Source: Candidatus Bipolaricaulota bacterium
GTDB lineage: Bacteria > Bipolaricaulota > Bipolaricaulia > UBA7950 > UBA9294
Direction of reading: 5' to 3'
Assembly: GCA_030612565.1 (NCBI GenBank)
Contig: JAUWNQ010000035.1
Coordinates: forward strand, 1-6,237
Length of the DNA: 6,237 nt
Shown in pieces: positions 1 to 5,887 of the stretch. The translations under genes were made by a program, and so were the position numbers. The notes under the pieces were generated by a model that saw only the letters and a list, made by a program, of their open reading frames with translations, was not told the origin of the DNA and did not search any database. Position 1 is the stretch's first letter. Every line of letters begins with the position of its first letter.

Positions 1-1
1 C

Positions 2-2629
2 ATTCCACAGGAAAAGGAAGAGATCGTCAAGAGCTCCTACGCCGCGGTTCGACGGATCAACAAGATGCACAGCATGGGTTTGGCTACGGAGCAGGAACGA
101 TCCCAGGCGGTGATCAAGATATGGCGCAGAACGGTCGACGAGGTGGAGGACGCGACGATGGAGAACCTGCGCCAGCACAAGTACAACCCTGTATACGGGA
201 TCGTGACATCCGGCGCGCGCGGCGGACCGGACCAGGTGAAGCAACTCTGCGGAATGCGCGGGCCAATGGCCGCGCCGTCGGGGGAGCTCATCGAGATGCC
301 GGTCATCTCCAACTTCCGCGAGGGGTTGGACATGATGGAGTACTTCATCTCCACGCATGGAGGACGAAAAGGGGCTGCCGATACCGCGTTGAAGACAGCC
401 GATTCCGGGTATCTCACCCGCCGACTGGTCGACGCCTCCTCGGATACGATCGTCCGCGAGATCGACTGTGGAACGACTCAGGGGGTGGATATCGATCCAT
501 TGCGGTTTAGTAAGCATGAGGTTATGGAATCGATCGAGGAACGGATCTACGGGAGGGGGGCGGCACGCCCGATCATCGATCCGGCGACCGGCGAGGTGTT
601 GGTGGAGGCGGATGGATGGATCTCACGCTCTCTCGCCGATCACATCGACCACTTGGAGGTCGACCTCTCGGTCAAGGATGAGGATCACCTCGTGGGAACG
701 AAGAACGTGGAAGACGTTTCCGACCCGGCGACCGGCCGGGTCATCCTGCGCGCGGATGAGTTCGTCACCCCGCGTCTGATCGAGGCGTTGCGTAGTGCCA
801 AAGTCTCCACGATCAAGGTGCGGCCACAGATCGTGATCCGCTCACCCATGACCTGCGAGACGGTCAGTGGTGTCTGTCAACTCTGCTATGGTTACGACAT
901 GAGCAATCACCGGCCGGTGGAGTTGGGGACGGCGATCGGGGTTATCGCGGCACAATCGATCGGCGAACCAGGAACCCAGCTTACGATGCGGACCTTCCAC
1001 ACCGGCGGCGTGGCGGGAGATGATATCACACAGGGACTCCCGCGGGCCGAGGAGCTGTTTGAGGCTCGCAAGGCGCTGAAGAGCCCTCAGGCGGGGATCT
1101 CCCCGTTGGATGGGTACGTTTCTGCGGTGACCTCCCTCGAAACAGGGCGTGATAGGGTCGATATCGTTGGTGATCCGTTGGTAATGACCATTCCCACTGT
1201 CCTGGTGCGGGTGGAGGAAGGGGATGAGACGGACGCCCTCAGCCTGATCGATTCGAAGAGCCCGTGTGAGGGCGAGGTCTATATTTTGAACGGGGATGAG
1301 CGCAAGGAGATGCTGGTGATCGACACGGCCGGCGGGGATCGCTCCTACCGCCTCCCTCCCGGTGCTGCCCCGCGGGTCAAGGACGGGGACGTGATCGATA
1401 CAGGGGATGCGCTCACCGAGCGGTTCAACATCGAACCGTTTGTGGCGGATGTCAAAGGTACGGTGCGCCTCTCCGAGGAGAGAGAGAGGATATTCCAAAT
1501 AGTCGCGGAGGCCGGGACGATCAAGGAGTATGAGATCCCATACGGGGCCCGCATGATGGTCGAACCGGGGACGACGGTCGTGGAAGGAACGCAGCTTACA
1601 TCGCGCTCCAAGCCAATATTCATCGCGGCCGAGGCGCCAGGAACCGTGATGCTGCTTGCGGATCGGATCGTCGTCTACAACCCCGAAGGGCGTGCTATGC
1701 ACTTCCCGTTGACCCGGGATATCTCACCCCTTCAAGGGGACGGTGAGAAGGTGCGTGAGGGTGGGAAGCTGGTGCGGTTGGAGTGCGACCATACTGGAGC
1801 TGTAAAGGTCGAGAAGGTAAAAGAGAATGGAGAGACCGTCGATCTCTTCGTCCGTCCAAAGGGTGAAGTGGAGATCGATCAGATGGCATTGGTGCGCATA
1901 GGGGAGAAGGTGAAGAAGGGAGAACTCCTCTCGAAAGGTGTCGTCGCTCCTCATACACTTCTCGATATGGCCGGCGTCCAGAAGACGCGTGAGTACCTGC
2001 TAACGGAGATTCACAAGGTCTATAGGGCTCAAGGGGTAGATATCAACGATAAACACCTCGAGGTGATCATCCGGCAGATTTTGAACAACGTCCGGGTCGT
2101 GCGCCAAGGGGATTCGCGCTTCTTATTGAGCGATCTGGTGATGCTGGAGGAGTTCCGGAAAGAGGTGCGGACGCTCTCCCTCTGGAACCAGGAAGCGGAG
2201 AGGGTGCGCAGGGCAGCTATTGGGGAGACGCTCGCCGAGGACCTCATCTCCAAGGGGCACCTGATCGCTTCGGGGGGAGATGTTCTCACTGCAGGAATTC
2301 TGACCGCAGCACGACGAGCTGGCCTAAGTGCGCTCCGTATCTTGCAGGGGGAGGAGACTGCGGAGGTTTCTCTTGTCGAGAAATGCCTTCCAGTTGGTGA
2401 ACGCGAGCTCCTTCGTATCTCCAAGGCGGCGCTACAGACGAAGGGGTGGCTCTCCGCGGCCTCCTTCCAGCGGACAACGAAAGTCCTCTCTGAGGCGGCC
2501 CTGCGCGGAGAAATTGATGAGCTGAACGGACTGAAGCCGAGCGTCATTGTTGGGAAAAGGATTCCTTCGGGGACCGGGTTTCCCCGCGAGATCCCCGTAG
2601 GAGCACCGGAGGAAAATGGTAAATGGTGA
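2..2629 (+). CDS. rpoC: DNA-directed RNA polymerase subunit beta' (C-terminal 875 residues, 5' end outside window)
   Basis: Catalytic beta' subunit of RNA polymerase. The frame is open from the first bases, so the start and the Mg-binding NADFDGD motif lie upstream; the ATG at 65 is internal. Landmarks in order: GMRGPMAAPSG and the bridge helix with ADTALKTADSGYLTRRLVD (about 341-445); four zinc-ligand cysteines at 467, 854, 875 and 884 (C...C-X6-C-X2-C); the trigger loop QSIGEPGTQLTMRTFHTGG (about 950-1060), running straight into DITQGLPR with no SI3-type insert; then an expanded repeat region to about 1940; then VYRAQGVDINDKHLEVIIRQ and the C-terminal signature WLSAASFQRTTKVLSEAA, ending near GKRIPSGTGF with a short tail. 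A further insert of roughly 55 residues compared with Thermus lies before LRISKAAL. The stop TGA falls inside a heptamer repeat. Identification is certain; functions of the inserts are unknown. Confidence 0.98.
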   Translation: MPQEKEEIVKSSYAAVRRINKMHSMGLATEQERSQAVIKIWRRTVDEVEDATMENLRQHKYNPVYGIVTSGARGGPDQVKQLCGMRGPMAAPSGELIEMPVISNFREGLDMMEYFISTHGGRKGAADTALKTADSGYLTRRLVDASSDTIVREIDCGTTQGVDIDPLRFSKHEVMESIEERIYGRGAARPIIDPATGEVLVEADGWISRSLADHIDHLEVDLSVKDEDHLVGTKNVEDVSDPATGRVILRADEFVTPRLIEALRSAKVSTIKVRPQIVIRSPMTCETVSGVCQLCYGYDMSNHRPVELGTAIGVIAAQSIGEPGTQLTMRTFHTGGVAGDDITQGLPRAEELFEARKALKSPQAGISPLDGYVSAVTSLETGRDRVDIVGDPLVMTIPTVLVRVEEGDETDALSLIDSKSPCEGEVYILNGDERKEMLVIDTAGGDRSYRLPPGAAPRVKDGDVIDTGDALTERFNIEPFVADVKGTVRLSEERERIFQIVAEAGTIKEYEIPYGARMMVEPGTTVVEGTQLTSRSKPIFIAAEAPGTVMLLADRIVVYNPEGRAMHFPLTRDISPLQGDGEKVREGGKLVRLECDHTGAVKVEKVKENGETVDLFVRPKGEVEIDQMALVRIGEKVKKGELLSKGVVAPHTLLDMAGVQKTREYLLTEIHKVYRAQGVDINDKHLEVIIRQILNNVRVVRQGDSRFLLSDLVMLEEFRKEVRTLSLWNQEAERVRRAAIGETLAEDLISKGHLIASGGDVLTAGILTAARRAGLSALRILQGEETAEVSLVEKCLPVGERELLRISKAALQTKGWLSAASFQRTTKVLSEAALRGEIDELNGLKPSVIVGKRIPSGTGFPREIPVGAPEENGKW
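548..823 (+). repeat. tandem duplicated module before the beta' zinc-binding cysteines (protein level)
   Basis: Two successive segments of about 43 residues share one pattern: a Gly start, DPATGEV or DPATGRV, a variable stretch, then a helix-like part ending in a V-x-V or V-R strand. Copy 1 is 548-679 (IIDPATGEVLVEADGWISRS), copy 2 is 695-823 (VSDPATGRVILRADEFVTPR). From family knowledge, E. coli and Firmicutes beta' have one such module here (GRVTAEDVLKP in E. coli), directly before the cysteine cluster. The first copy here is therefore an apparent duplication. Its role is unknown. Confidence 0.65.
1184..1939 (+). repeat. array of about five barrel-sandwich-type repeats in beta' after the trigger loop (protein level)
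   Basis: A recurring pattern of roughly x-I/L-P-x-G-A, V-x-x-G-x-x-V-x-x-G-x-x-L-T, then a G-T-V strand, recurs at about 49-61 residue spacing. Units begin near 1184 (MTIPTVLVRVEEGD, weak), 1346 (YRLPPGAAPRVKDGDVIDTG), 1529 (YEIPYGARMMVEPGTTVVEG), 1700 (HFPLTRDISPLQGDGEKV) and about 1844 (the last, ending GEKVKKGELLSKG). Thermus beta' has one such unit in the same place ([20 protein letters not shown]). The array adds roughly 200 residues there. It lies outside the trigger loop, unlike SI3 of Proteobacteria, which sits within the loop. The fold assignment is by pattern only. Confidence 0.6.
2219..2344 (+). repeat. third copy of the 'AED' module in the beta' C-terminal insert (protein level)
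   Basis: The stretch beginning IGETLAEDLISKGHLIASGG and ending GLSALRIL has the same layout as the modules before the zinc-binding cysteines: G-x-x-x-A-E-D, a small turn, an I-A-x-x-G strand, a helix and a closing hydrophobic strand. It sits in a segment of about 55 residues that has no counterpart in Thermus beta' between the DKHLEVIIRQ region and LRISKAAL. Origin by duplication within the gene is an inference from similarity of pattern. Confidence 0.5.
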
Positions 2630-2634
2630 ATGGT
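2614..2634 (+). repeat. three tandem heptamers (AAATGGT, AAATGGT, GAATGGT) across the rpoC stop
   Basis: Three head-to-tail 7-base units, with a decayed fourth (AGATGC) after them. The array supplies the last codons N-G-K-W and the TGA stop of rpoC, so gain or loss of one unit would change the C-terminal residues and the stop position. The tail after GTGF is not conserved in the family, so such changes should be tolerated. Confidence 0.75.
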
Positions 2635-2649
2635 AGATGCAGACCGCAA

Positions 2650-2694
2650 ACCCTATAAACCCAACGAACCCTATGGACCCAACGAACCCGATAG
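2650..2694 (+). repeat. five tandem 9-base units (ACCC + 5) in the rpoC-rpsL gap
   Basis: Units are ACCCTATAA, ACCCAACGA, ACCCTATGG, ACCCAACGA and ACCCGATAG, which can also be read as an 18-base repeat alternating two unit types. The composition differs from the genes on either side. The tract ends 4 bases before the -35 element of the rpsL promoter. A short inverted pair (CCCTAT 2669-2674 with ATAGGG 2691-2696) exists, but the 16-base loop makes a terminator unlikely. No known repeat family is recognised. Confidence 0.8.
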
Positions 2695-2698
2695 GGAG

Positions 2699-2727
2699 TT
2701 GAAAGGTTTTATGGACCGTTCTATAAT
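2699..2727 (+). promoter_or_regulatory. sigma-70-type promoter for rpsL
   Basis: TTGAAA (2699-2704), a 17-base spacer, and TATAAT (2722-2727), a perfect -10 with a near-consensus -35. A second, extended -10 (TGCTACAAT, 2729-2737) overlaps just downstream. Transcription would start at about 2733-2736 from the first, giving a 5' leader of only about 15-18 bases before the rpsL ATG. The str-type genes can therefore be transcribed independently of rpoBC. Confidence 0.8.
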
Positions 2728-2739
2728 TTGCTACAATTT

Positions 2740-2745
2740 GGAGAG
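2740..2745 (+). promoter_or_regulatory. rpsL ribosome binding site deciding the start
   Basis: GGAGAG lies 5-7 bases before the ATG at 2751. This favours MPTINQLIR, the usual S12 N-terminus, over an in-frame GTG at 2745 that overlaps the site itself. Confidence 0.8.
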
Positions 2746-2750
2746 TGATT

Positions 2751-3122
2751 ATGCCGACGATTAACCAACTGATTCGAATGGGGCGCAAGCCAAAGGCGAA
2801 GAAGAGCAAGGCTCCGGCGCTCGGCTCCTGCCCACTGAAGCGCGGAGTTTGTACGCGTGTCTATACTCGTACCCCGAAGAAGCCAAACTCGGCGTTGCGG
2901 AAGGTGGCCCGTGTGCGCCTGAGCAATGAGAAAGAGGTTACTGCGTACATCGGCGGGGAAGGACATAACCTTCAGGAGCACTCTATGGTGATGGTGCGTG
3001 GTGGGCGCGTTAAGGACCTTCCTGGTGTCCGCTACCACATCGTTCGCGGTCCCTTGGACGCGGAAGGGGTCGAGGGGCGACGCCAAGGGCGCTCGAAATA
3101 TGGGGCAAAGAGGGAGAGCTAG
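2751..3122 (+). CDS. rpsL: 30S ribosomal protein S12
   Basis: Decoding-centre protein of the small subunit, 123 residues, the normal length. It begins [17 protein letters not shown] and contains the invariant core [11 protein letters not shown] (about 41-51), [12 protein letters not shown] (67-78), [14 protein letters not shown] (83-96) and the tail [10 protein letters not shown]. Lys43 and Lys88 (E. coli numbering including Met), the sites of classic streptomycin-resistance changes, are both lysine, so this is the sensitive-type sequence at those positions. Asp89 in KDLPG, the residue methylthiolated by RimO in bacteria that have it, is present. First gene after the strong promoter at 2699; the stop codon TAG overlaps the ribosome binding site of rpsG. 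Confidence 0.98.
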   Translation: MPTINQLIRMGRKPKAKKSKAPALGSCPLKRGVCTRVYTRTPKKPNSALRKVARVRLSNEKEVTAYIGGEGHNLQEHSMVMVRGGRVKDLPGVRYHIVRGPLDAEGVEGRRQGRSKYGAKRES

Positions 3123-3126
3123 GAGG
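3121..3126 (+). promoter_or_regulatory. rpsG ribosome binding site overlapping the rpsL stop
   Basis: AGGAGG is formed partly by the last two bases of the rpsL TAG. Spacing is 5 bases to the ATG at 3132 and 11 to the in-frame ATG at 3138 (MPGRD). The first is preferred by spacing; the second gives the more typical S7 beginning (MP...). Termination-reinitiation coupling of the two genes is likely. Confidence 0.7.
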
Positions 3127-3131
3127 ACGGG

Positions 3132-3590
3132 ATGCAGATGCCAGGTCGTGATGTAAAGCCAGATATCAAGTACAACAGCAAGCTCCTCGCTAAGCTGATC
3201 AACTACGTGATGCAGGAGGGGAAGAAGTCGACTGCAGAGAGGAGTGTCTACGCGGCGTTCGATCAGGTCAACGAGCGGAGCGATGCTCCCGCCCTCGAAG
3301 TCTTCAATGCCGCGATCACTAATTGCTCCCCTCGACTGGAGGTCCGCACCCGCCGTGTCGGTGGTGCGAACTACCAGGTACCGTACGAGGTTCCACAAGA
3401 GCGCCAGATCTCCCTTGCCCTGCGTTGGATCGTCCGTGCCGCTCGCGAACGGAGTGGGCATACGATGGGCGGACGTCTCGCCGCGGAGATCATGGATGCG
3501 GCACGCAAGGAAGGGAAGGCCTATAACAAGCGTCTCGATGTTCACCGTATGGCAGAGGCGAACCGCGCCTTTGCACACTATCGCTGGTAG
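3132..3590 (+). CDS. rpsG: 30S ribosomal protein S7
   Basis: Primary binding protein that nucleates assembly of the 16S rRNA 3' domain and lines the E site. 152 residues, slightly short at the N-terminus compared with the usual 156. Signatures: [21 protein letters not shown], the beta-hairpin segment [26 protein letters not shown], and the C-terminal [17 protein letters not shown], which is where most bacterial S7 proteins end. It follows rpsL by 9 bases. In E. coli, S7 represses its operon by binding the long rpsL-rpsG spacer; that spacer is missing here, so this form of control cannot operate at the same place. An alternative start at 3138 would shorten it by two residues. Confidence 0.97.
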   Translation: MQMPGRDVKPDIKYNSKLLAKLINYVMQEGKKSTAERSVYAAFDQVNERSDAPALEVFNAAITNCSPRLEVRTRRVGGANYQVPYEVPQERQISLALRWIVRAARERSGHTMGGRLAAEIMDAARKEGKAYNKRLDVHRMAEANRAFAHYRW

Positions 3591-3609
3591 CTTCCTTTAA
3601 CTTGAGATT

Positions 3610-3633
3610 CCCTGCGGTCTGCCGGCCGCGGGG
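3610..3633 (+). terminator. GC-rich hairpin after rpsG, possible weak terminator or attenuator
   Basis: Arms CCCTGCGG (3610-3617) and CCGCGGGG (3626-3633) form 8 pairs, one of them T-G, around an 8-base loop. Only TTT follows, so intrinsic termination would be incomplete at best. The position 20 bases after the rpsG stop suits a partial terminator that reduces read-through into fusA. Function is inferred. Confidence 0.45.
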
Positions 3634-3641
3634 TTTCCGTG

Positions 3642-3670
3642 TCACCCCTCTCATTGCAGGGGAGGGGTGA
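3642..3670 (+). other. second stable hairpin in the rpsG-fusA gap
   Basis: TCACCCCTCTC (3642-3652) pairs with GGGAGGGGTGA (3660-3670): 11 pairs, one T-G, with a 7-base loop. No T-run follows, so it is not a standard intrinsic terminator. It could be an RNA-processing site, a protein-binding structure or a stabiliser of the upstream rpsL-rpsG message. Confidence 0.5.
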
Positions 3671-3689
3671 GGTGAATAATGAAAGCCCG

Positions 3690-3711
3690 GTTTTGACCTT
3701 CAGGCCAAAAC
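3690..3711 (+). other. short inverted repeat upstream of fusA
   Basis: GTTTTGACC and GGCCAAAAC flank a TTCA tetraloop, with a single A-C mismatch. It marks the end of the GC-rich half of the gap; an AT-rich leader follows. It may be an operator or an RNA hairpin; nothing in the sequence decides between them. Confidence 0.35.
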
Positions 3712-3802
3712 GAAATTGGTTGAACATCATGCAACTTTATTGCGTAAGTAGCCGATTCTAAAGGATTTCATTATTTTATAGATTTTATAAGTATTAAGAA
3801 GG
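3712..3802 (+). promoter_or_regulatory. AT-rich leader and ribosome binding site of fusA, possible internal promoter
   Basis: Clearly AT-rich compared with the coding DNA, with -10-like elements such as TATAAG (3786-3791) and TTATAG just upstream. I find no well-spaced -35 element, so the promoter is tentative. AAGAAGG (3796-3802) is a ribosome binding site 7 bases before the fusA ATG, which supports the start at 3810. No open reading frame of note occupies 3591-3809. Confidence 0.35.
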
Positions 3803-3809
3803 TCTCTCG

Positions 3810-5885
3810 ATGTCCAGCGATGACCCCGTGGCGATAGAGAAAGTTCGTAACATCGGTATCATGGCCCACATCGATGCCGGGAAGACGACGACCACGGAGC
3901 GGATCCTCTACTACACCGGCCGTACCCACAAGATGGGTGAGGTGCATGAAGGGGATACCGAGATGGACTGGATGGATCAGGAACGGGAGCGGGGGATCAC
4001 CATCACCTCGGCGGCGACAACCTGTTCTTGGTCGGATCACTGGATTAACATCATCGACACCCCGGGGCACGTCGATTTCACCGCCGAGGTGGAGCGAGCG
4101 TTACGAATCCTTGACGGCGGAGTGGTCGTCTTTTCTGGGGTGGAGATGGTCGAGTCCCAGTCGGAGACCGTCTGGCGGCAGGCCGATCGTTACCACATCC
4201 CGCGCCTTGCGTTTGTGAACAAGCTCGACCGGGTGGAGTCGAGCTTCACGAAGACCTTAAAGATGATCGAAGAACGGCTGGGAGTCGTTGTCGTTCCGCT
4301 ACAGCTTCCCTACCGCGATGAGGATCGGCACCTGCTCGGGATGATCGACCTCTTTCATCGCCGGCTGATCGTCTGGGATAAGGAGAGCAAGGGAGAGCGC
4401 TATGAGTCCCTTCCCGTTCCCGATCCGATGCGCGACGAGGTCGAACACTACCGCGAGATGGCCCTCGAACGGGTCGCCGAGAGCGACGATAGAGTGATGG
4501 AGTCCTACCTCGCAGGGGAAGAGGTAGGAGAGTCCGCGTTCCATGCGGGGCTTCGCCGTGGGTGCATCGAACACGGCTTCGTCCCTGTCCTCGGGGGTGC
4601 AGCCTTCCAGAACGAGGGAGTCCAACCCCTTCTTGACGCAGTAGTACGGTACCTCCCTTCGCCGGCTGATGTTCCGCCTGTGCACGATGTGGTGAGCGAC
4701 GAGGTGCGGGAGGCAAGCGCGACGGAACCGTTTTCGGCGTTGGCGTTCAAGATCGTCACCGACCGCTATGCTGGGCGCGTAGTCTTTGTCCGTGTCTATT
4801 CGGGGCGGGTGAAGGTGGGAGGGCACGCGTTCAATATGTCGACTGGGAAGGGCCTTCGTGTTACGAAGATCTTCCGCATGCACGCCAATCAGCGCACGCC
4901 GCTCGAAGCGATGGAAGCGGGGGATATCGTGGCGTTAGTCGGCTCGACGACGATCTCTACAGGGGATACGCTCTGCGCCAAGTCTTCCCCGATCCTCTTA
5001 GAGAAGATTGAGTTTCCAGCGCCCGTGGTCTTCATTGCAGTCGAGCCGCGCACCGAGGCTGAACAAGGGATCCTTAGTGAGGGATTGGAGAAGTTCGCCG
5101 CTGAGGACCCAACCTTTCATGTGCGTTTCGATGAGACGACGAACCAAACAATTGTCTCGGGGATGGGAGAACTTCACCTTGAGGTCCTTATGCGCCGGTT
5201 GCGTGAGGAGTTCGGTATCATCGCCCATGTGGGGAAACCTCAGGTTGCGTACCTGGAGACGCTCCATGGGCCGATCGCGGTAGAGGAGGAGTTCGCCACG
5301 CAGGTGGGAGGGCGGGGGCAATACGCCCGCGTGATCATCCGTTTCGAGCCCCTCCCGCGCGGAAGCGGGTTCCAATTTAAAGATGCGGCCAAGGAAAGCG
5401 ATCTCCCGCGCGAGTACCGCATCGTAGTTGAGGATGGATTACGGGAGACGTTGACAAATGGCCCCCTCGCCGGTTATCCTTTGGTCGATATTGGAGCCAC
5501 GTTGACCGGTGGGTCTTTTCATCCAGTGGATTCATCCGCGCTGGCCTTTCGTGCGGCTGCGGGTATTGCGCTTCGTAAGGCATATAGCAACGGGAATTTT
5601 GACCTTCTCGAACCGATCATGGAAGGAGAAGTCATCGTTCCTGGGGAATACCTAGGAGAAGTGCTGGAAGACCTGGCGCGTCGGCGTGGAGAGATCCGAG
5701 AGCTGCAGTTGCGGGAAACGGTGCAGATTGCCTACGTCTCTGTCCCCTTAGGGGAGACGTTTGGCTATGCTACACGTCTGCGGTCGTTGACCCAAGGTCG
5801 GGGCACCTACACATTGCAGGTGGCGCATTACGATGTGGTGCCGGAAGTGTTGAGAGAGAAGATCATCAGAAGCAGAGGTTATTAG
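3810..5885 (+). CDS. fusA: translation elongation factor G
   Basis: GTPase that drives ribosomal translocation and, with RRF, recycling. 691 residues, the same as Thermus EF-G. GTPase motifs: G1 AHIDAGKT (19-26), G2 RGITIT (61-66), G3 DTPGHVD (83-89) with catalytic His87, G4 NKLD (137-140), and G5 as GGAAF (262-266), where Ala264 replaces the usual Ser. Domain II has GDIVALVG and TGDTL; domain III has SGMGELHLEVLMRRL. Domain IV has GGRGQY (500-505) and GSFH with the translocation-critical His at 571, followed by Pro instead of the usual Asp or Glu. Domain V includes FGYATRLRSLTQGRG. The pattern matches the canonical EF-G rather than TetM or EF-4. It has its own leader and is followed by rpsJ after 2 bases, with no tuf gene between. 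Confidence 0.97.
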   Translation: MSSDDPVAIEKVRNIGIMAHIDAGKTTTTERILYYTGRTHKMGEVHEGDTEMDWMDQERERGITITSAATTCSWSDHWINIIDTPGHVDFTAEVERALRILDGGVVVFSGVEMVESQSETVWRQADRYHIPRLAFVNKLDRVESSFTKTLKMIEERLGVVVVPLQLPYRDEDRHLLGMIDLFHRRLIVWDKESKGERYESLPVPDPMRDEVEHYREMALERVAESDDRVMESYLAGEEVGESAFHAGLRRGCIEHGFVPVLGGAAFQNEGVQPLLDAVVRYLPSPADVPPVHDVVSDEVREASATEPFSALAFKIVTDRYAGRVVFVRVYSGRVKVGGHAFNMSTGKGLRVTKIFRMHANQRTPLEAMEAGDIVALVGSTTISTGDTLCAKSSPILLEKIEFPAPVVFIAVEPRTEAEQGILSEGLEKFAAEDPTFHVRFDETTNQTIVSGMGELHLEVLMRRLREEFGIIAHVGKPQVAYLETLHGPIAVEEEFATQVGGRGQYARVIIRFEPLPRGSGFQFKDAAKESDLPREYRIVVEDGLRETLTNGPLAGYPLVDIGATLTGGSFHPVDSSALAFRAAAGIALRKAYSNGNFDLLEPIMEGEVIVPGEYLGEVLEDLARRRGEIRELQLRETVQIAYVSVPLGETFGYATRLRSLTQGRGTYTLQVAHYDVVPEVLREKIIRSRGY
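5874..5878 (+). promoter_or_regulatory. rpsJ ribosome binding site inside the fusA end
   Basis: AGAGG lies 9 bases before the ATG at 5888 and within the last fusA codons, indicating translational coupling between fusA and rpsJ. Confidence 0.6.
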
Positions 5886-5887
5886 CC

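Noticed and set aside
842..1702. Long minus-strand open frame (286 codons) opposite rpoC
   Set aside because: Shadow of the GC-biased rpoC frame; no recognisable motifs, and the + strand is certain.
2669..2696. Terminator after rpoC formed by CCCTAT and ATAGGG
   Set aside because: Six-pair stem with a 16-base loop and no T-run; better explained by the 9-base repeat.
2721..3578. Long minus-strand open frame (285 codons) opposite rpsL and rpsG
   Set aside because: It runs across two certain ribosomal protein genes and the rpsL promoter; the sequence is low-complexity shadow.
3679..3696. Mini-ORF M-K-A-R-F before fusA with an upstream purine-rich stretch
   Set aside because: Five codons with no regulatory residue run; likely chance within the hairpin region, too little to call a leader peptide.
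3720..3748. fusA promoter using TTGAAC (3720-3725) as -35
   Set aside because: No acceptable -10 at 16-18 base spacing.
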